Origin: CAYUQT01 sp964596165 | GTDB taxonomy: Bacteria; Planctomycetota; Phycisphaerae; UBA1845; JAFGLZ01 | Direction: 5' to 3' | Length of the DNA: 64,000 bases | Assembly: GCA_964596165.1 (NCBI GenBank) | Contig: CAZQTW010000021.1 | Coordinates: 19,674 to 83,673 of the forward strand | Shown: positions 8,731 through 18,181 of the stretch, piece after piece | How positions within the stretch are numbered: position 1 is the stretch's first letter | Layout: each line of letters opens with the position of its first letter | The notes under the pieces: generated by a model | Told to the model about the DNA's origin: nothing | Seen by the model: the letters and a program-made list of their open reading frames with translations, nothing else | The model's database searches: none | Program-made: the position numbers and the translations under genes

Positions 8731-11700
8731 ATGGCGCGTAGAATGGTTACCATCGACGGCAACACGGCAGTCGCCCACGTTGCCCACGCGGTGAGCGAAG
8801 TCATCGCGATCTATCCGATCACCCCGTCCTCGCCGATGGGCGAAATGTGCGATGCCAAGTCGGCCGCCGGCGAAACCAATATCTGGGGGACCATCCCGTC
8901 GGTTACCGAGCTTCAGTCGGAGGCCGGCGCCGCCGGTGCCATTCACGGAGCCCTGCAGACGGGCGCGCTGTGCTCCACGTTTACGGCCAGCCAGGGCCTT
9001 CTGCTGATGATTCCCAACATGTATAAGATCGCCGGCGAGTTGACGCCGACGGTGTTCCACGTCTCCGCACGGTCACTGGCCATCCACGCTCTTTCCATCT
9101 TTGGCGACCATAGCGACGTGATGTGCGTTCGCGGGACGGGCTTTGCGATGATTTGCTCCGGCAGCGTCCAGGAAGTGATGGACATGGCGATGATCGCCCA
9201 TGCCGCCACGCTGGAGTCCAGGGTGCCGTTTCTGCACTTCTTCGACGGATTCCGGACCAGCCACGAAGTTGCCAAGGTGGAGGAACTCTCCAAAGACGAC
9301 ATGCGGGCCATGATCGACGACACGTTCGTTGCCCAGCACCGCGCCCGGGCGTTGTCGCCCGACCGCCCCGTGATCCGCGGGACGGCCCAGAATCCCGACG
9401 TCTACTTTCAGGGTCGCGAGGCTTCCACCCGGTATTACGAGGCCTCGGCCGACATCGTGCAGAAGACGATGGACAAGTTCGGCAAGCTGACCGGCCGGCA
9501 GTATCACCTGTTCGACTACGTCGGCCACCCGGATGCCGAGCGCGTCATCATGCTGATGGGCAGTGGCGCCGAGGTGGCCCACGACGCCGTCGACTACCTG
9601 GTCAAGAAGGGTGAGAAGGTCGGCTTGATCAAGGTTCGTCTGTATCGGCCGTTCGACCTGAGGGCATTTGTCGGGGTCCTGCCGAAGACGGTGCGTGCGG
9701 TGGCCGTTCTCGACCGAAACAAGGAGCCTGGCGCCGTGGGCGATTCGATGTATCAGGACGTCCGCACGGCGGTGGGCGAAGGGATGCAGCTCGGCATCGC
9801 CCCCTTCGAGCGGTACCCCAAGATCGTCGGCGGTCGGTACGGCCTGGGCTCGAAGGAGTTCACGCCGGCGATGGTCAAGGGCGTTCTCGACGAGTTGAAG
9901 AAGGACCAGCCGATGAACCATTTTGTCGTCGGGATCGAGGACGATGTGACCGGCCGGACGATCAAGTACGATCCGTCGTTCCGCACCGAGCCGGACACCG
10001 TTCGCCGCTGCTTGTTCTACGGGCTCGGCTCGGACGGTACGGTCGGCGCAACGAAGAACTCGGTCAAGATCATCGGCGAGGGGACGAACAACTTCGCCCA
10101 AGGCTACTTCGTGTACGACTCCAAGAAGGCCGGCTCGATGACCGTATCGCATCTGCGGTTCGGCCCTGAGATGTTGCGATCGAGTTACCTGATCGACGTG
10201 GCCGACTTCGTCGCCTGCCACCAGTTCTTCTTGCTCGAGAAGTTCGACATGCTTCGGCAGATCAAGTCGGGCGGTGTCTTCCTGCTGAACAGCCCTTATG
10301 GCCCGGATGTCGTCTGGGAGAAACTGCCGGCAAAGGTTCAGGAACAGATCCTCTCGAAGAAGCTGAAGTTTTGGGTGGTCGACGCCTACCGCGTTGCGAA
10401 GGTCGCCAAGATGGGCGCGCACATCAACGTGATCATGCAAACGTGTTTCTTTGCGATCAGCGGCGTACTGCCGAGAGACGAAGCCATCCAGCGAATCAAG
10501 GATGCGATCAAAAAGACCTTCGGAAAGAAGGGCGACGCCGTTGTCCAGAAGAACTTCGAGGCGGTCGACCAGACGTTGGCCAGCTTGCACGAGGTGGATG
10601 TGCCGGCCATGGTAACCGGAAAGGGATCCGTCGGCGTCACGGTGCCGGACGAGGCCCCGGAGTTCGTGAAGAAGTTCACGGCGGTCCTCATGGACAATCG
10701 GGGCGACGAACTGCCCGTGTCGGCGATGCCGATCGACGGGACATTCCCGACGGCGACGACCCAATGGGAGAAGCGGAACATCGCGATCGAGGTGCCGGTG
10801 TGGGATCCCGATACGTGCATTCAGTGCGGCAAATGCAGCATCGTTTGCCCACACGCCTCGATCCGTCTGAAGATCTACGATCCGAAGTACCTTGCCGGAG
10901 CACCGGCGACGTTCAAGTCGGCCGACGCCAAGGGCAAGGAGTTCGCCGGCATGAAGGCGACCGTTCAGAACGCCGTCGAGGACTGTACCGGCTGCGGCGC
11001 CTGCGTGAACATCTGCCCCGCTCACCAGAAGGACGACCAGGGGAACAAGCTCGAGACGAAGGCGATCAACATGAAGCCGCAGTTTCCACTTCGCCATGCG
11101 GAGGCCGAGAACTGGAAGTTCTTCCTCAAACTGCCGGACCTCGACGAGTCGAAGATCAAGATCAACACGGTGAAGGGCAGCCAGCTCAAGCGGCCGCTCT
11201 TCGAGTTCTCCGGCGCTTGTGCCGGTTGCGGTGAGACCCCGTATGTGAAACTGATCACCCAGCTCTTCGGCGATCGGATGATCATTGCCAACGCGACCGG
11301 CTGCAGCAGCATTTACGGCGGCAACCTGCCGACGACGCCGTTCTGCGTCCGCGACGACGGGCGCGGGCCGGCGTGGTGCAATAGCCTGTTCGAGGACAAT
11401 GCCGAGTTCGGCATGGGCATGCGGCTGACCTGCGACAAGCTCCAGCAGTATGCCGTGGAGATGCTCGACCGCTGCGCCTCGCTGAAGGAGCACAAGGCTT
11501 TGGTTGAGGCGATCAAGGCGAACATGGATCAGCCGGATTCGGCCGCGATTGAGGCCCAGCGGGCCAGGGTGGCCGAACTGAAGGGCATTCTGGCCAAGGC
11601 CGGCGATGCCGACAGCAAGCGTCTGCTCGGCGTGGCCGACTATATCGTCCGCCGTTCGATCTGGATCCTCGGCGGTGACGGTTGGGCATTCGACATCGGC

Positions 11701-12312
11701 TACGGCGGCCTGGACCACGTGATGGCCAGCGGTGTCGACGTAAACGTCCTGGTGTTGAACACCCAGGTCTATAGCAACACGGGCGGACAGATGTCGAAGG
11801 CCACGCCGCGCGGGGCTCGCGCTCAGTTCGCGGACGGCGGCAAGCAGGCTCGCGAGAAGGACCTGGGCATGATGGTGATGAATTACGGGAGCGCCTACGT
11901 GGGCAGCGTGGCGATGGGCGCCAACGACATGCACACTGTTAAGACGTTTCTGGAGGCCGAGTCGTATCGCGGTCCGTCGCTCATCATCGCATTTAGCCAC
12001 TGTATCGCCCAGGGCTACGACATGCGCAAAGGCATGGACCTCCAGGCGATGGCCGTGGACAGCGGCGCGTGCCTGCTGTACCGCTACGACCCGCGTCTGT
12101 CGGCGCAGGGTAAGAATCCGCTTCAGCTCGATTCGAAGCCTCCGACAGTGGCAATCAAGGATTTCTGCGAACAGCAGATCCGATTCAACTCGCTACTGAA
12201 GGCCAAGCCGGAAGCGGCAAGCAAGCTGATCGAACTGTATCAGAAGGACGTCAACGAGCGGTTCCAGATGTACCAGTATCTGGCCGCCATGGGCGGGAAC
12301 GGGAAGAAGTAA
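8731..12312 (+). CDS. nifJ: Pyruvate:ferredoxin (flavodoxin) oxidoreductase, single-chain
   Basis: 1193 residues, the usual length of homodimeric single-chain PFOR. It oxidises pyruvate plus CoA to acetyl-CoA and CO2 and reduces ferredoxin. Domains in order: N-terminal pyrimidine-binding domain with IYPITPSSPMGEMCD (near 27-41), domain II (about 260-390), the gamma/CoA domain (about 415-630), a two-cluster ferredoxin domain with C696-C699-C702-C706 (CIQCGKCSIVCP) and C752-C755-C758-C762 (CTGCGACVNICP), and the TPP domain with proximal-cluster cysteines C830 and C833 (CAGCGE) and the TPP/Mg motif GDGWAFDIG to NTGGQMSK (about 982-1022). It stands alone with its own promoter and terminator. It implies anaerobic or fermentative metabolism. 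Confidence 0.97.
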   Translation: MARRMVTIDGNTAVAHVAHAVSEVIAIYPITPSSPMGEMCDAKSAAGETNIWGTIPSVTELQSEAGAAGAIHGALQTGALCSTFTASQGLLLMIPNMYKIAGELTPTVFHVSARSLAIHALSIFGDHSDVMCVRGTGFAMICSGSVQEVMDMAMIAHAATLESRVPFLHFFDGFRTSHEVAKVEELSKDDMRAMIDDTFVAQHRARALSPDRPVIRGTAQNPDVYFQGREASTRYYEASADIVQKTMDKFGKLTGRQYHLFDYVGHPDAERVIMLMGSGAEVAHDAVDYLVKKGEKVGLIKVRLYRPFDLRAFVGVLPKTVRAVAVLDRNKEPGAVGDSMYQDVRTAVGEGMQLGIAPFERYPKIVGGRYGLGSKEFTPAMVKGVLDELKKDQPMNHFVVGIEDDVTGRTIKYDPSFRTEPDTVRRCLFYGLGSDGTVGATKNSVKIIGEGTNNFAQGYFVYDSKKAGSMTVSHLRFGPEMLRSSYLIDVADFVACHQFFLLEKFDMLRQIKSGGVFLLNSPYGPDVVWEKLPAKVQEQILSKKLKFWVVDAYRVAKVAKMGAHINVIMQTCFFAISGVLPRDEAIQRIKDAIKKTFGKKGDAVVQKNFEAVDQTLASLHEVDVPAMVTGKGSVGVTVPDEAPEFVKKFTAVLMDNRGDELPVSAMPIDGTFPTATTQWEKRNIAIEVPVWDPDTCIQCGKCSIVCPHASIRLKIYDPKYLAGAPATFKSADAKGKEFAGMKATVQNAVEDCTGCGACVNICPAHQKDDQGNKLETKAINMKPQFPLRHAEAENWKFFLKLPDLDESKIKINTVKGSQLKRPLFEFSGACAGCGETPYVKLITQLFGDRMIIANATGCSSIYGGNLPTTPFCVRDDGRGPAWCNSLFEDNAEFGMGMRLTCDKLQQYAVEMLDRCASLKEHKALVEAIKANMDQPDSAAIEAQRARVAELKGILAKAGDADSKRLLGVADYIVRRSIWILGGDGWAFDIGYGGLDHVMASGVDVNVLVLNTQVYSNTGGQMSKATPRGARAQFADGGKQAREKDLGMMVMNYGSAYVGSVAMGANDMHTVKTFLEAESYRGPSLIIAFSHCIAQGYDMRKGMDLQAMAVDSGACLLYRYDPRLSAQGKNPLQLDSKPPTVAIKDFCEQQIRFNSLLKAKPEAASKLIELYQKDVNERFQMYQYLAAMGGNGKK

Positions 12313-12352
12313 CCCGATTCCTTCCGCGAATTGCGCATTGCAGTTGATCATG

Positions 12353-12392
12353 AAACGTCGGAGCCGCTCAGGGGAGCGGTTCCGACGTTTTT
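12353..12392 (+). terminator. Strong intrinsic terminator of the PFOR gene
   Basis: AAACGTCGGAGCCGCTC (12353-12369) pairs with GAGCGGTTCCGACGTTT (12374-12390) around the loop AGGG; the 17-pair stem has a single G-T wobble and runs into TTTTTGTT. It lies 40 bases after the stop codon and is a textbook rho-independent terminator. Confidence 0.92.
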
Positions 12393-12450
12393 GTTGTGGA
12401 CACATATGCTTCTGTTGGGGTGGCTGACGCGGTCCGTTCTTCGTCTCCGG

Positions 12451-12767
12451 TCAGGCCACGTGAACGGGCCTGCCCCGGGGCTTGTTCCACGGTTTGATCT
12501 TCGTGAGTGTCTTGGCGAGGGCCCGTTCCGCCACCTCGGTATCGTACGCTGCTTGCGCCCGTAGCCAGCAGCCGTTGGAAAGGTCAAGGAACCGGCAGAG
12601 GCGTAGGTCGGTATCGGCCGTGATGGCTCGCTTACCGGAGACGATCTCACCAATCCGCTGGGCGGGCACCCCGATGTCCTTGGCGAGGCGATACTGCGTA
12701 AGGCCTATGGGCCAAGAACTCCTCTCGTAGCAACTCGCCGCACGTCACCGGGCTTGAGTCTCTGCAT
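12451..12767 (-). pseudogene. HigA-family antitoxin (HTH) gene with two frameshifts
   Basis: The HigA-type antidote can be read only by joining three frames. ATG 12767 (after GAGAAGG) gives MQRLKP; a one-base shift gives GELLREEFLA; another shift near 12715 gives IGLTQYRLAKDIGVPAQR, then GEIVSGKRAITADTDLRL and a C-terminus to 12451. The pattern LKP..GE.L.EEFL..GL.QYRLA..I.V...RI.EIV.GKRAIT is characteristic of HigA/XRE addiction-module antidotes. The intact-frame part starts only inside the HTH, so a functional repressor is unlikely. No HigB toxin lies beside it: the GH50-like gene ends 19 bases upstream and the PFOR terminator follows downstream. Assembly error is the alternative. Confidence 0.72.
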
Positions 12768-12786
12768 GATCCTTCTCCCGTTCGCC

Positions 12787-14853
12787 TCATGTCCCAAGGC
12801 CGAAGACCGTCATGCCGTCCGGGGCAGCATATTCCTCCGGCTTGAGCACGCGGGCCGGCTTGTCGCCCCAGGTCACCTTCCAGTCGGCGACGTCGCGGAG
12901 GCCCAGCCGGTCGAACGAACCGCGGCTGGTGATCGTCAGGGCCTTGGCGGCCGGATCGAACCGCAGGTCCAGGTACGGCACCTTGCCCGGGCAGCGAAGC
13001 TCCATTCGCGTGAAGTCCGTCATGAAAAAGCTGCCGTCGACCAGCGTGATCTGGCGCACCCGGCCCACCTTGTCCAGCCGGCGAACCAGGACTTGGGCGT
13101 TGCTCTCAACGGGAAGCGATTCGTCCGGGTTGGTGCACTGATCGCCGTACCATAACCGCTTCGGCATCGTCATCAGGCCACGGCAGCCGATCAGGACCAG
13201 TTCATGCCCCTCCGGCGTGCTGCGGATCATGTTGGCCTGGCATGCCCCGAAGAACCGCAGATCGTTGACGATCAGGCTGGGACTCTGATGTGTGATCCAA
13301 TACGTGTGGTGGAACTGGCGATCGCTTTTGAGCATCGCCGTGAACGGGTCGGGCGGGGCGTCGATGCGGCCATACTCCTTGAGCATTCGTTGGTCATACT
13401 GGCGGTCCCACCGCAGCAGTTCCGTCCGCCAGAAGAGCGGGCAGTTCTTGCTCTTGATCGGATCGGCCGCCAGTTCGTAGATCGAGGCGTTCGTCTGCCG
13501 CATGATCTCGGTCAGCACGGCATACGGATGGTTGTGGCCGTCGATCATGCCGTAGTTGCAGTCCTCGCCATAGCCCTTCCACTTGATCTGGGTTTCCTGG
13601 TCGCCGTAGCAGAACCAGACGGTTCCGATATAGAACGGCAACGAGGCCATCGAAGCGACGTAGGAGAGGTAGCCGACGCCCCGGTCCGTCTGCGTCGGGA
13701 CGGTAGGCGGCGCCCCCTGGGTATTCGGGTGAGCGGTGTCGCCGCCGCGATAGCTGAACTCGCTGGTCATGAAGGGCCGCTGGAGGGCACCGTACATCAT
13801 GGGGACGAGCGTGAAGACGTGGGTCAGCATGCGATCGGGATACGGGCTATAGAGGTTCATGCTGATCACGTCGCAGTACTTGCTCATGACGGCCAGGATC
13901 TCGGGCGGAGGCGGCGCGGCGTTGTACATCCGGATTCCCAGGCAAAGGTGTTTGGGAGCGGCCTTCTTGCATGCGGCCACCCCCCCACCGAAATACCGCT
14001 CGGCGACGGCGCGATTCCAGGCGGCTTTTAGCGCGGGCACCGAAGGAGGCGAGCCTTTCACCTTCATCAGGTCGTCGATCGTGGCTACGCTGTGCTGTTT
14101 CCAATCTGAGGCCAGTTGATCCGGCTTGTCGGCATAGTACTGCCGAGCGACTTCGACAAAGGCCTTGCGTGCCGGCGATTCCAGGTCGGTATTCGTGACG
14201 GCTTCGTACCATCCCCCCAGACAGACTTCGTTGTCCAAGTAGAAGCCGATCAGCATCGGATCGTCGGCCAGGGGTTTGAGTGTTTTGTCGAGGTGTTCCT
14301 GGCAGCGCTGTGGCCAGGCCGGGTCGAAGACATCGGGGAAGACGGACCACGGCGGAAGCCCCGGGGTTAATGGGATCGGCAGCGGCGGCCCGCCCAGGCG
14401 GGCCAGATTGCAGTTGATGGTGTAGGGCAGTCCCGGTTCGGACGGCGCCGGGCGGAGTTTCTCGTCGGCGCAATTGAACCCCCACGATCGCAGTCTGCCG
14501 ATCTGCTGCCGCTCCCACTCTTCACGAGACATGCCGTGCCTTTTGGCATGCATGGTCGCGCCGAGGGCGAAGTACACGTTGCCGGCCGGCGTGACGAACC
14601 ACCAGCGCCCACCGATCTTCTCGACATGGAAGAAGCCTGTCTTCTGTCCCTGCAGGCCCCTCCAACCGCCATACTCATCCAAGTCGGCCCTCGGCCGAAC
14701 ACAGTACTGTAGGTCCGGATTGATGACCGCCGGGCCCACCTCACGCACGTCTTCGGCCGTGGTTGAGGTCTGGAAAGGACCCGAGAGAGCGACGGCCGCC
14801 AGCAGGATCATTGCGACTCGTCGTCGCGTCGGTAATGTAATGAACAGGCACAT
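12787..14853 (-). CDS. Exported GH50-like glycoside hydrolase (beta-agarase-related, clan A)
   Basis: 688 residues. TTAGGAGGATAGTTC before ATG 14853 is a strong ribosome site. An N-terminal hydrophobic segment (MILLAAVALSGPF, 15-27) after an Arg cluster suggests export. GGRWWFVTPAGNVYFALGA, then GFYLDNEV (Asn-Glu, likely acid/base), PFMTSEFSYRGG (Glu, likely nucleophile) and the distal DRGVGYLSYVASMASLP / VWFCYGDQ / YGMIDGHNHPY sequences follow the pattern of GH50 beta-agarases and related TIM-barrel enzymes. Roughly 190 C-terminal residues form an extra beta-rich region. The neighbouring galactonate-dehydratase-type gene suggests a galactose-containing polymer. The exact substrate is not established; Planctomycetes have many uncharacterised members. 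Confidence 0.75.
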   Translation of the reverse strand: MCLFITLPTRRRVAMILLAAVALSGPFQTSTTAEDVREVGPAVINPDLQYCVRPRADLDEYGGWRGLQGQKTGFFHVEKIGGRWWFVTPAGNVYFALGATMHAKRHGMSREEWERQQIGRLRSWGFNCADEKLRPAPSEPGLPYTINCNLARLGGPPLPIPLTPGLPPWSVFPDVFDPAWPQRCQEHLDKTLKPLADDPMLIGFYLDNEVCLGGWYEAVTNTDLESPARKAFVEVARQYYADKPDQLASDWKQHSVATIDDLMKVKGSPPSVPALKAAWNRAVAERYFGGGVAACKKAAPKHLCLGIRMYNAAPPPPEILAVMSKYCDVISMNLYSPYPDRMLTHVFTLVPMMYGALQRPFMTSEFSYRGGDTAHPNTQGAPPTVPTQTDRGVGYLSYVASMASLPFYIGTVWFCYGDQETQIKWKGYGEDCNYGMIDGHNHPYAVLTEIMRQTNASIYELAADPIKSKNCPLFWRTELLRWDRQYDQRMLKEYGRIDAPPDPFTAMLKSDRQFHHTYWITHQSPSLIVNDLRFFGACQANMIRSTPEGHELVLIGCRGLMTMPKRLWYGDQCTNPDESLPVESNAQVLVRRLDKVGRVRQITLVDGSFFMTDFTRMELRCPGKVPYLDLRFDPAAKALTITSRGSFDRLGLRDVADWKVTWGDKPARVLKPEEYAAPDGMTVFGLGT

Positions 14854-14924
14854 GAACTATCCTCCTAACTATTGGGATACGCGAGCCCGGCATCCTGACG
14901 CCGGTCCCTCTGGTGGGTGGTCCC

Positions 14925-16064
14925 CTACCAGTTGGTCAGCGCCCCATCGGCCCGTTTGAACAACGGCGCGTGCCACATCTCCATGGGGCGTTTGATCGCT
15001 TCGTCTTCGTTGAACGTAACACCCAGGCCGGGCGCCGTCGGCAACGGGAAGGCGTTGTTTGCGAGCTGCATCTGCTGCGGAAAGACTTCGGAAAGCATGC
15101 CGACGCCGCCGCCCAGTTCCTGAACGGCGAAGTTGTTGATCGCGAAGTCGAGATGCACACACGCCGCCGTACAAACGGGGCCAAGGGGATTGTGTGGCGC
15201 CACATCGATATAGTGCGTCTCGCACCAGCCGACGATCTTGCGGGCCTCGGTCAGGCCCCCGACGTTGCATAGATCGATTCGGGCGTAATCGCACAACTGC
15301 TCCTCGATCACCGTGCGGAACGCCCATTTGCTGCTGTACTGCTCGCCGATCGCCAGCGGACAGGCGGTCTGTTCGCGGACGGTCCGCAGCGCAATGGGTT
15401 CTTCGCTGCGGATCGGGTCTTCGACGAAGAAGGGCCGATAGGGTTCTATTCCCTTGCAGAGTTGGACGGCCTGTGCCGGGCTGAACCGTGTGTGCATGTC
15501 GATACAGAGACGGATCTCCGGCCCGACGGCTTGACGGACAGCCTTCCAGCAACGGACCGTATTCTCAATGGCCTGTGCCGGCTCGAACTGCGTCTTGCCG
15601 TCGGTGGCCGCCGGAGCGGTTCGCAGGCAACGATAGCCCTCGGCAACCCGCTGTCGCGCCGACGCGACCACCCTGTCGGGATCCGCCCCCATCTCATCGA
15701 AGCCGACGTAGACGTCCACGCGGTCGCGGCATTTGCCGCCCAGGAGCTTGTAAACGGGAACGCCCAGGGCCTTGCCCTTGATGTCCCACAGGGCGATGTC
15801 CACCGCTGATATCGCTGCCGACAGGATGCATCCGCCGGGGAAGAAGCCACCGCGATAGAGCGTCTGCCAAATGTCCTCCGTGTCGAACGGATCGCGGCCG
15901 ATCAGCAGCGGCCTAAAGTGCTCAACGGCACCTTTCATCGCCAATTCGCGCCCGCTGATACCGCCCTCGCCAAGGCCGTAGATCCCCTGATCCGTTTCGA
16001 CTTTGACGACGAAGATGTCGCGCCATCCGTGGATGGCGAACGGCTTGACGCCCGTGATCTTCAT
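14925..16064 (-). CDS. Enolase-superfamily dehydratase, D-galactonate dehydratase type
   Basis: 379 residues, the standard length for the mandelate racemase/muconate-lactonising family. Metal ligands are visible at the ends of barrel strands: Asp in LCIDMHTRF, Glu in FFVEDPIR and Glu in AIGEQ. The catalytic His in IDMH and in APHNPLGPV is the arrangement of the DgoD/galactonate-dehydratase branch, which dehydrates aldonic acids to 2-keto-3-deoxy sugars. The N-terminal capping domain spans about residues 1-115. Cytoplasmic. It ends 71 bases before the start of the glycosidase gene, so the two are probably co-transcribed and act in one galactan or galactonate route. The precise acid sugar is inferred. 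Confidence 0.8.
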   Translation of the reverse strand: MKITGVKPFAIHGWRDIFVVKVETDQGIYGLGEGGISGRELAMKGAVEHFRPLLIGRDPFDTEDIWQTLYRGGFFPGGCILSAAISAVDIALWDIKGKALGVPVYKLLGGKCRDRVDVYVGFDEMGADPDRVVASARQRVAEGYRCLRTAPAATDGKTQFEPAQAIENTVRCWKAVRQAVGPEIRLCIDMHTRFSPAQAVQLCKGIEPYRPFFVEDPIRSEEPIALRTVREQTACPLAIGEQYSSKWAFRTVIEEQLCDYARIDLCNVGGLTEARKIVGWCETHYIDVAPHNPLGPVCTAACVHLDFAINNFAVQELGGGVGMLSEVFPQQMQLANNAFPLPTAPGLGVTFNEDEAIKRPMEMWHAPLFKRADGALTNW

Positions 16065-16097
16065 GTGCGGCGGCCCCCGTTCCTCGAATCGTCCATA

Positions 16098-18140
16098 ATG
16101 AATGCCCCTTTGACGCCCGATGGTTATATCATGGTTCGGGCGAGGTGTAGAGTGGATTCCGTGGATCGACGGCCATATTTGAGACCCGTTCTCGCGATCA
16201 CCGTCTTCGCCGGTTCATTCGGCTGGCTGGCCAGCGGAATCCACGTGGTCGAGAACGCCGACAGTCCGCCTTTTCACATCGACGAATCGCACAAGCTGGC
16301 CGAGGCCTACTTCTGGCACCTTGCCTTTGAAAACCGTGACTTCTCGAACCCCGCATGGCAGGAAGACTTCTATGCCCGTACCAACCCGCCGGTAGCCAAA
16401 TATATTTTCGGAGCTGCATTGGCGCTCACCGGCCATCACGTCCGCGATCAGCAACTCCAGTTGGATTTCGAGCGGCATTGGAGGCAACCTAGAATCCTTC
16501 GGGCGAAGGTACCCGATGGCATGTTATGTGTTGCCCGCTGGACCAGCACGTTGTTCGGTGCGGGTACCTGCACGCTCGTGTTCGTCATTGCCGCTCGCGT
16601 GGCCGGCAAGGTGGCGGGCCTTCTTGCCGTCTTGCTGGTCTTGCTGAACCCTCATTTCGAGTATTACTCGCGGCTGGGACTGACGGACTCGGTCTTGATG
16701 TTCTTCATGACGCTGATCGCACCGCTAACGATGCGGATGGCAGGTATTGTGCGGAGGTTCTATGCGGGGGGGGAGACACCCGCTGGTTCTCTCGTGGCGG
16801 CGACGAACGACGCGGAATCAGGCCCTTCTCGACGCGGCTTCCGGACCAAGAACAACAGGATCGCTTTGCTCTCATTCCTTTCCGCCGCGACGACCGTCGC
16901 CCTGGCCGCGGGCACAAAGCTGTGCGGCGCGATGGCGTTTTTCGCATTTGTCCTTGGCGTGCTCCCGGCCTTCTTCAGCGGCGTCCACCGAGTCGGCTCC
17001 GCCGTTCTTAGGCGCGTCGCCGCCTGGTTGGCCGTTGCTTCTCTCACGGCGATTGTCGCGGGATTTGTATTCCTGATCATCAATCCGTACTACTGGCAGA
17101 CACCCGCCCGTCGCCTGGCTGAGACGTTGAGGACGTACAGGGATTGGACGATCAAACAGCAGCTCGATCCGGGGGGCGGCCTGTTTGATTTCGGCCAGCG
17201 GATCTCGGCCGTCGGACATTTCTCGCTCCGCAGCGATCTGCTCCCCGCGGCGCAATACCTAGGTAAGCTGGGAACTTGGTTGACCGTCCTGGGGTTCCTC
17301 ATCGGACTTACGTGGCTGACCGACCGGACAATTCGCGGATTCACACTCGAAGTGAACACGTTGGCCGGAATCCCGTCCAAAGGACCGAGGGCGGGGAGCG
17401 GATCGAAGTCGTCCCCGGACGACGCGAGCGCGATGTTGTGGTGGATTCTCGTATACGTCGTCGTCACGATGATTGGGTTGCCTCTGTCATGGCGGCGGTA
17501 TCTGCTTGTCCCCTATGTTCCGATCTGTGCGGCCGTTGCCGTCGGGTTCGTCCGGTTGCCGAAGGTATTTCGACACCTGGCGGTGTTCTTTCAGGGCAGG
17601 ACAATGCCGGCTCGGCTGCCGGTCGTTGCAGGTGGAATACCGGTCGTCTTGGCCGCTTGGCTCGGGATGGTCATGACCGACCGGATCATCGATCCGGCGA
17701 AGCTGGAACCGGAGGTCATATCGGACATCCCGCCATTTGCGCAACGCGAATACTATGAGTCTGCCCTTCGTCGCGACCCGGATGATCCGAGGACTCTTGA
17801 GATCTACGGCCGAGCTCTGTTGATGTGGCGTGAGTACGACGAGGCCATCCGCTGTCTGTCTGCCGCCGCGAAGTCGCTTGAGGCCGAGTTACAGATCGGG
17901 AACGCGGAGACAATTGTTCGGTATGCCCGTGTATCATATGATCTCGCCCGGGCCCGGCTGGGTCGCGGCAGGCCGGCCGCAGCGGCGGAAGCCCTTCGAA
18001 ACCACATTGGGGCAATCCGGAACTTGCGCGACATGATGGTATCCGCGGATCCCAAGGTTCGAGAGGAATACGACCGGTTGATTTCCGAACGCGAGCGTTG
18101 GACGGCAGGGGAGACAACGATGCATCCCGCCGGTCATTGA
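16098..18140 (+). CDS. GT39/ArnT-like membrane glycosyltransferase with C-terminal TPR-like tail
   Basis: About 680 residues; the start is uncertain between ATG 16098 and 16131 because neither has a good ribosome site. The first helix (LRPVLAITVFAGSFGWLASG) is followed by a periplasmic loop with FHIDESHKLAEAYFW, whose Asp-Glu is the catalytic-site signature of polyprenyl-phosphate-sugar-dependent transferases (PMT/ArnT fold). About ten further helices follow to near residue 530. The last 130 residues are soluble, with a TPR-like repeat (EYYESALRRDPDDPRTLEIYGRA and on through YDEAIRCLSAAAKSLEAE). It is followed 41 bases later by a DPM1-like GT2, a natural supplier of its lipid-linked donor. 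Confidence 0.78.
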   Translation: MNAPLTPDGYIMVRARCRVDSVDRRPYLRPVLAITVFAGSFGWLASGIHVVENADSPPFHIDESHKLAEAYFWHLAFENRDFSNPAWQEDFYARTNPPVAKYIFGAALALTGHHVRDQQLQLDFERHWRQPRILRAKVPDGMLCVARWTSTLFGAGTCTLVFVIAARVAGKVAGLLAVLLVLLNPHFEYYSRLGLTDSVLMFFMTLIAPLTMRMAGIVRRFYAGGETPAGSLVAATNDAESGPSRRGFRTKNNRIALLSFLSAATTVALAAGTKLCGAMAFFAFVLGVLPAFFSGVHRVGSAVLRRVAAWLAVASLTAIVAGFVFLIINPYYWQTPARRLAETLRTYRDWTIKQQLDPGGGLFDFGQRISAVGHFSLRSDLLPAAQYLGKLGTWLTVLGFLIGLTWLTDRTIRGFTLEVNTLAGIPSKGPRAGSGSKSSPDDASAMLWWILVYVVVTMIGLPLSWRRYLLVPYVPICAAVAVGFVRLPKVFRHLAVFFQGRTMPARLPVVAGGIPVVLAAWLGMVMTDRIIDPAKLEPEVISDIPPFAQREYYESALRRDPDDPRTLEIYGRALLMWREYDEAIRCLSAAAKSLEAELQIGNAETIVRYARVSYDLARARLGRGRPAAAAEALRNHIGAIRNLRDMMVSADPKVREEYDRLISERERWTAGETTMHPAGH

Positions 18141-18181
18141 AGACGACAGGGACTTCGTGAGGCTGTGGGAGCTTAACACAG

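Noticed and set aside
9073..12000. A 975-codon open frame on the minus strand opposite the PFOR gene
   Set aside because: It is a mirror of the strong codon bias of the PFOR gene; its translation is full of Arg, His, Leu and Val with no domain, and the plus-strand gene is unmistakable.
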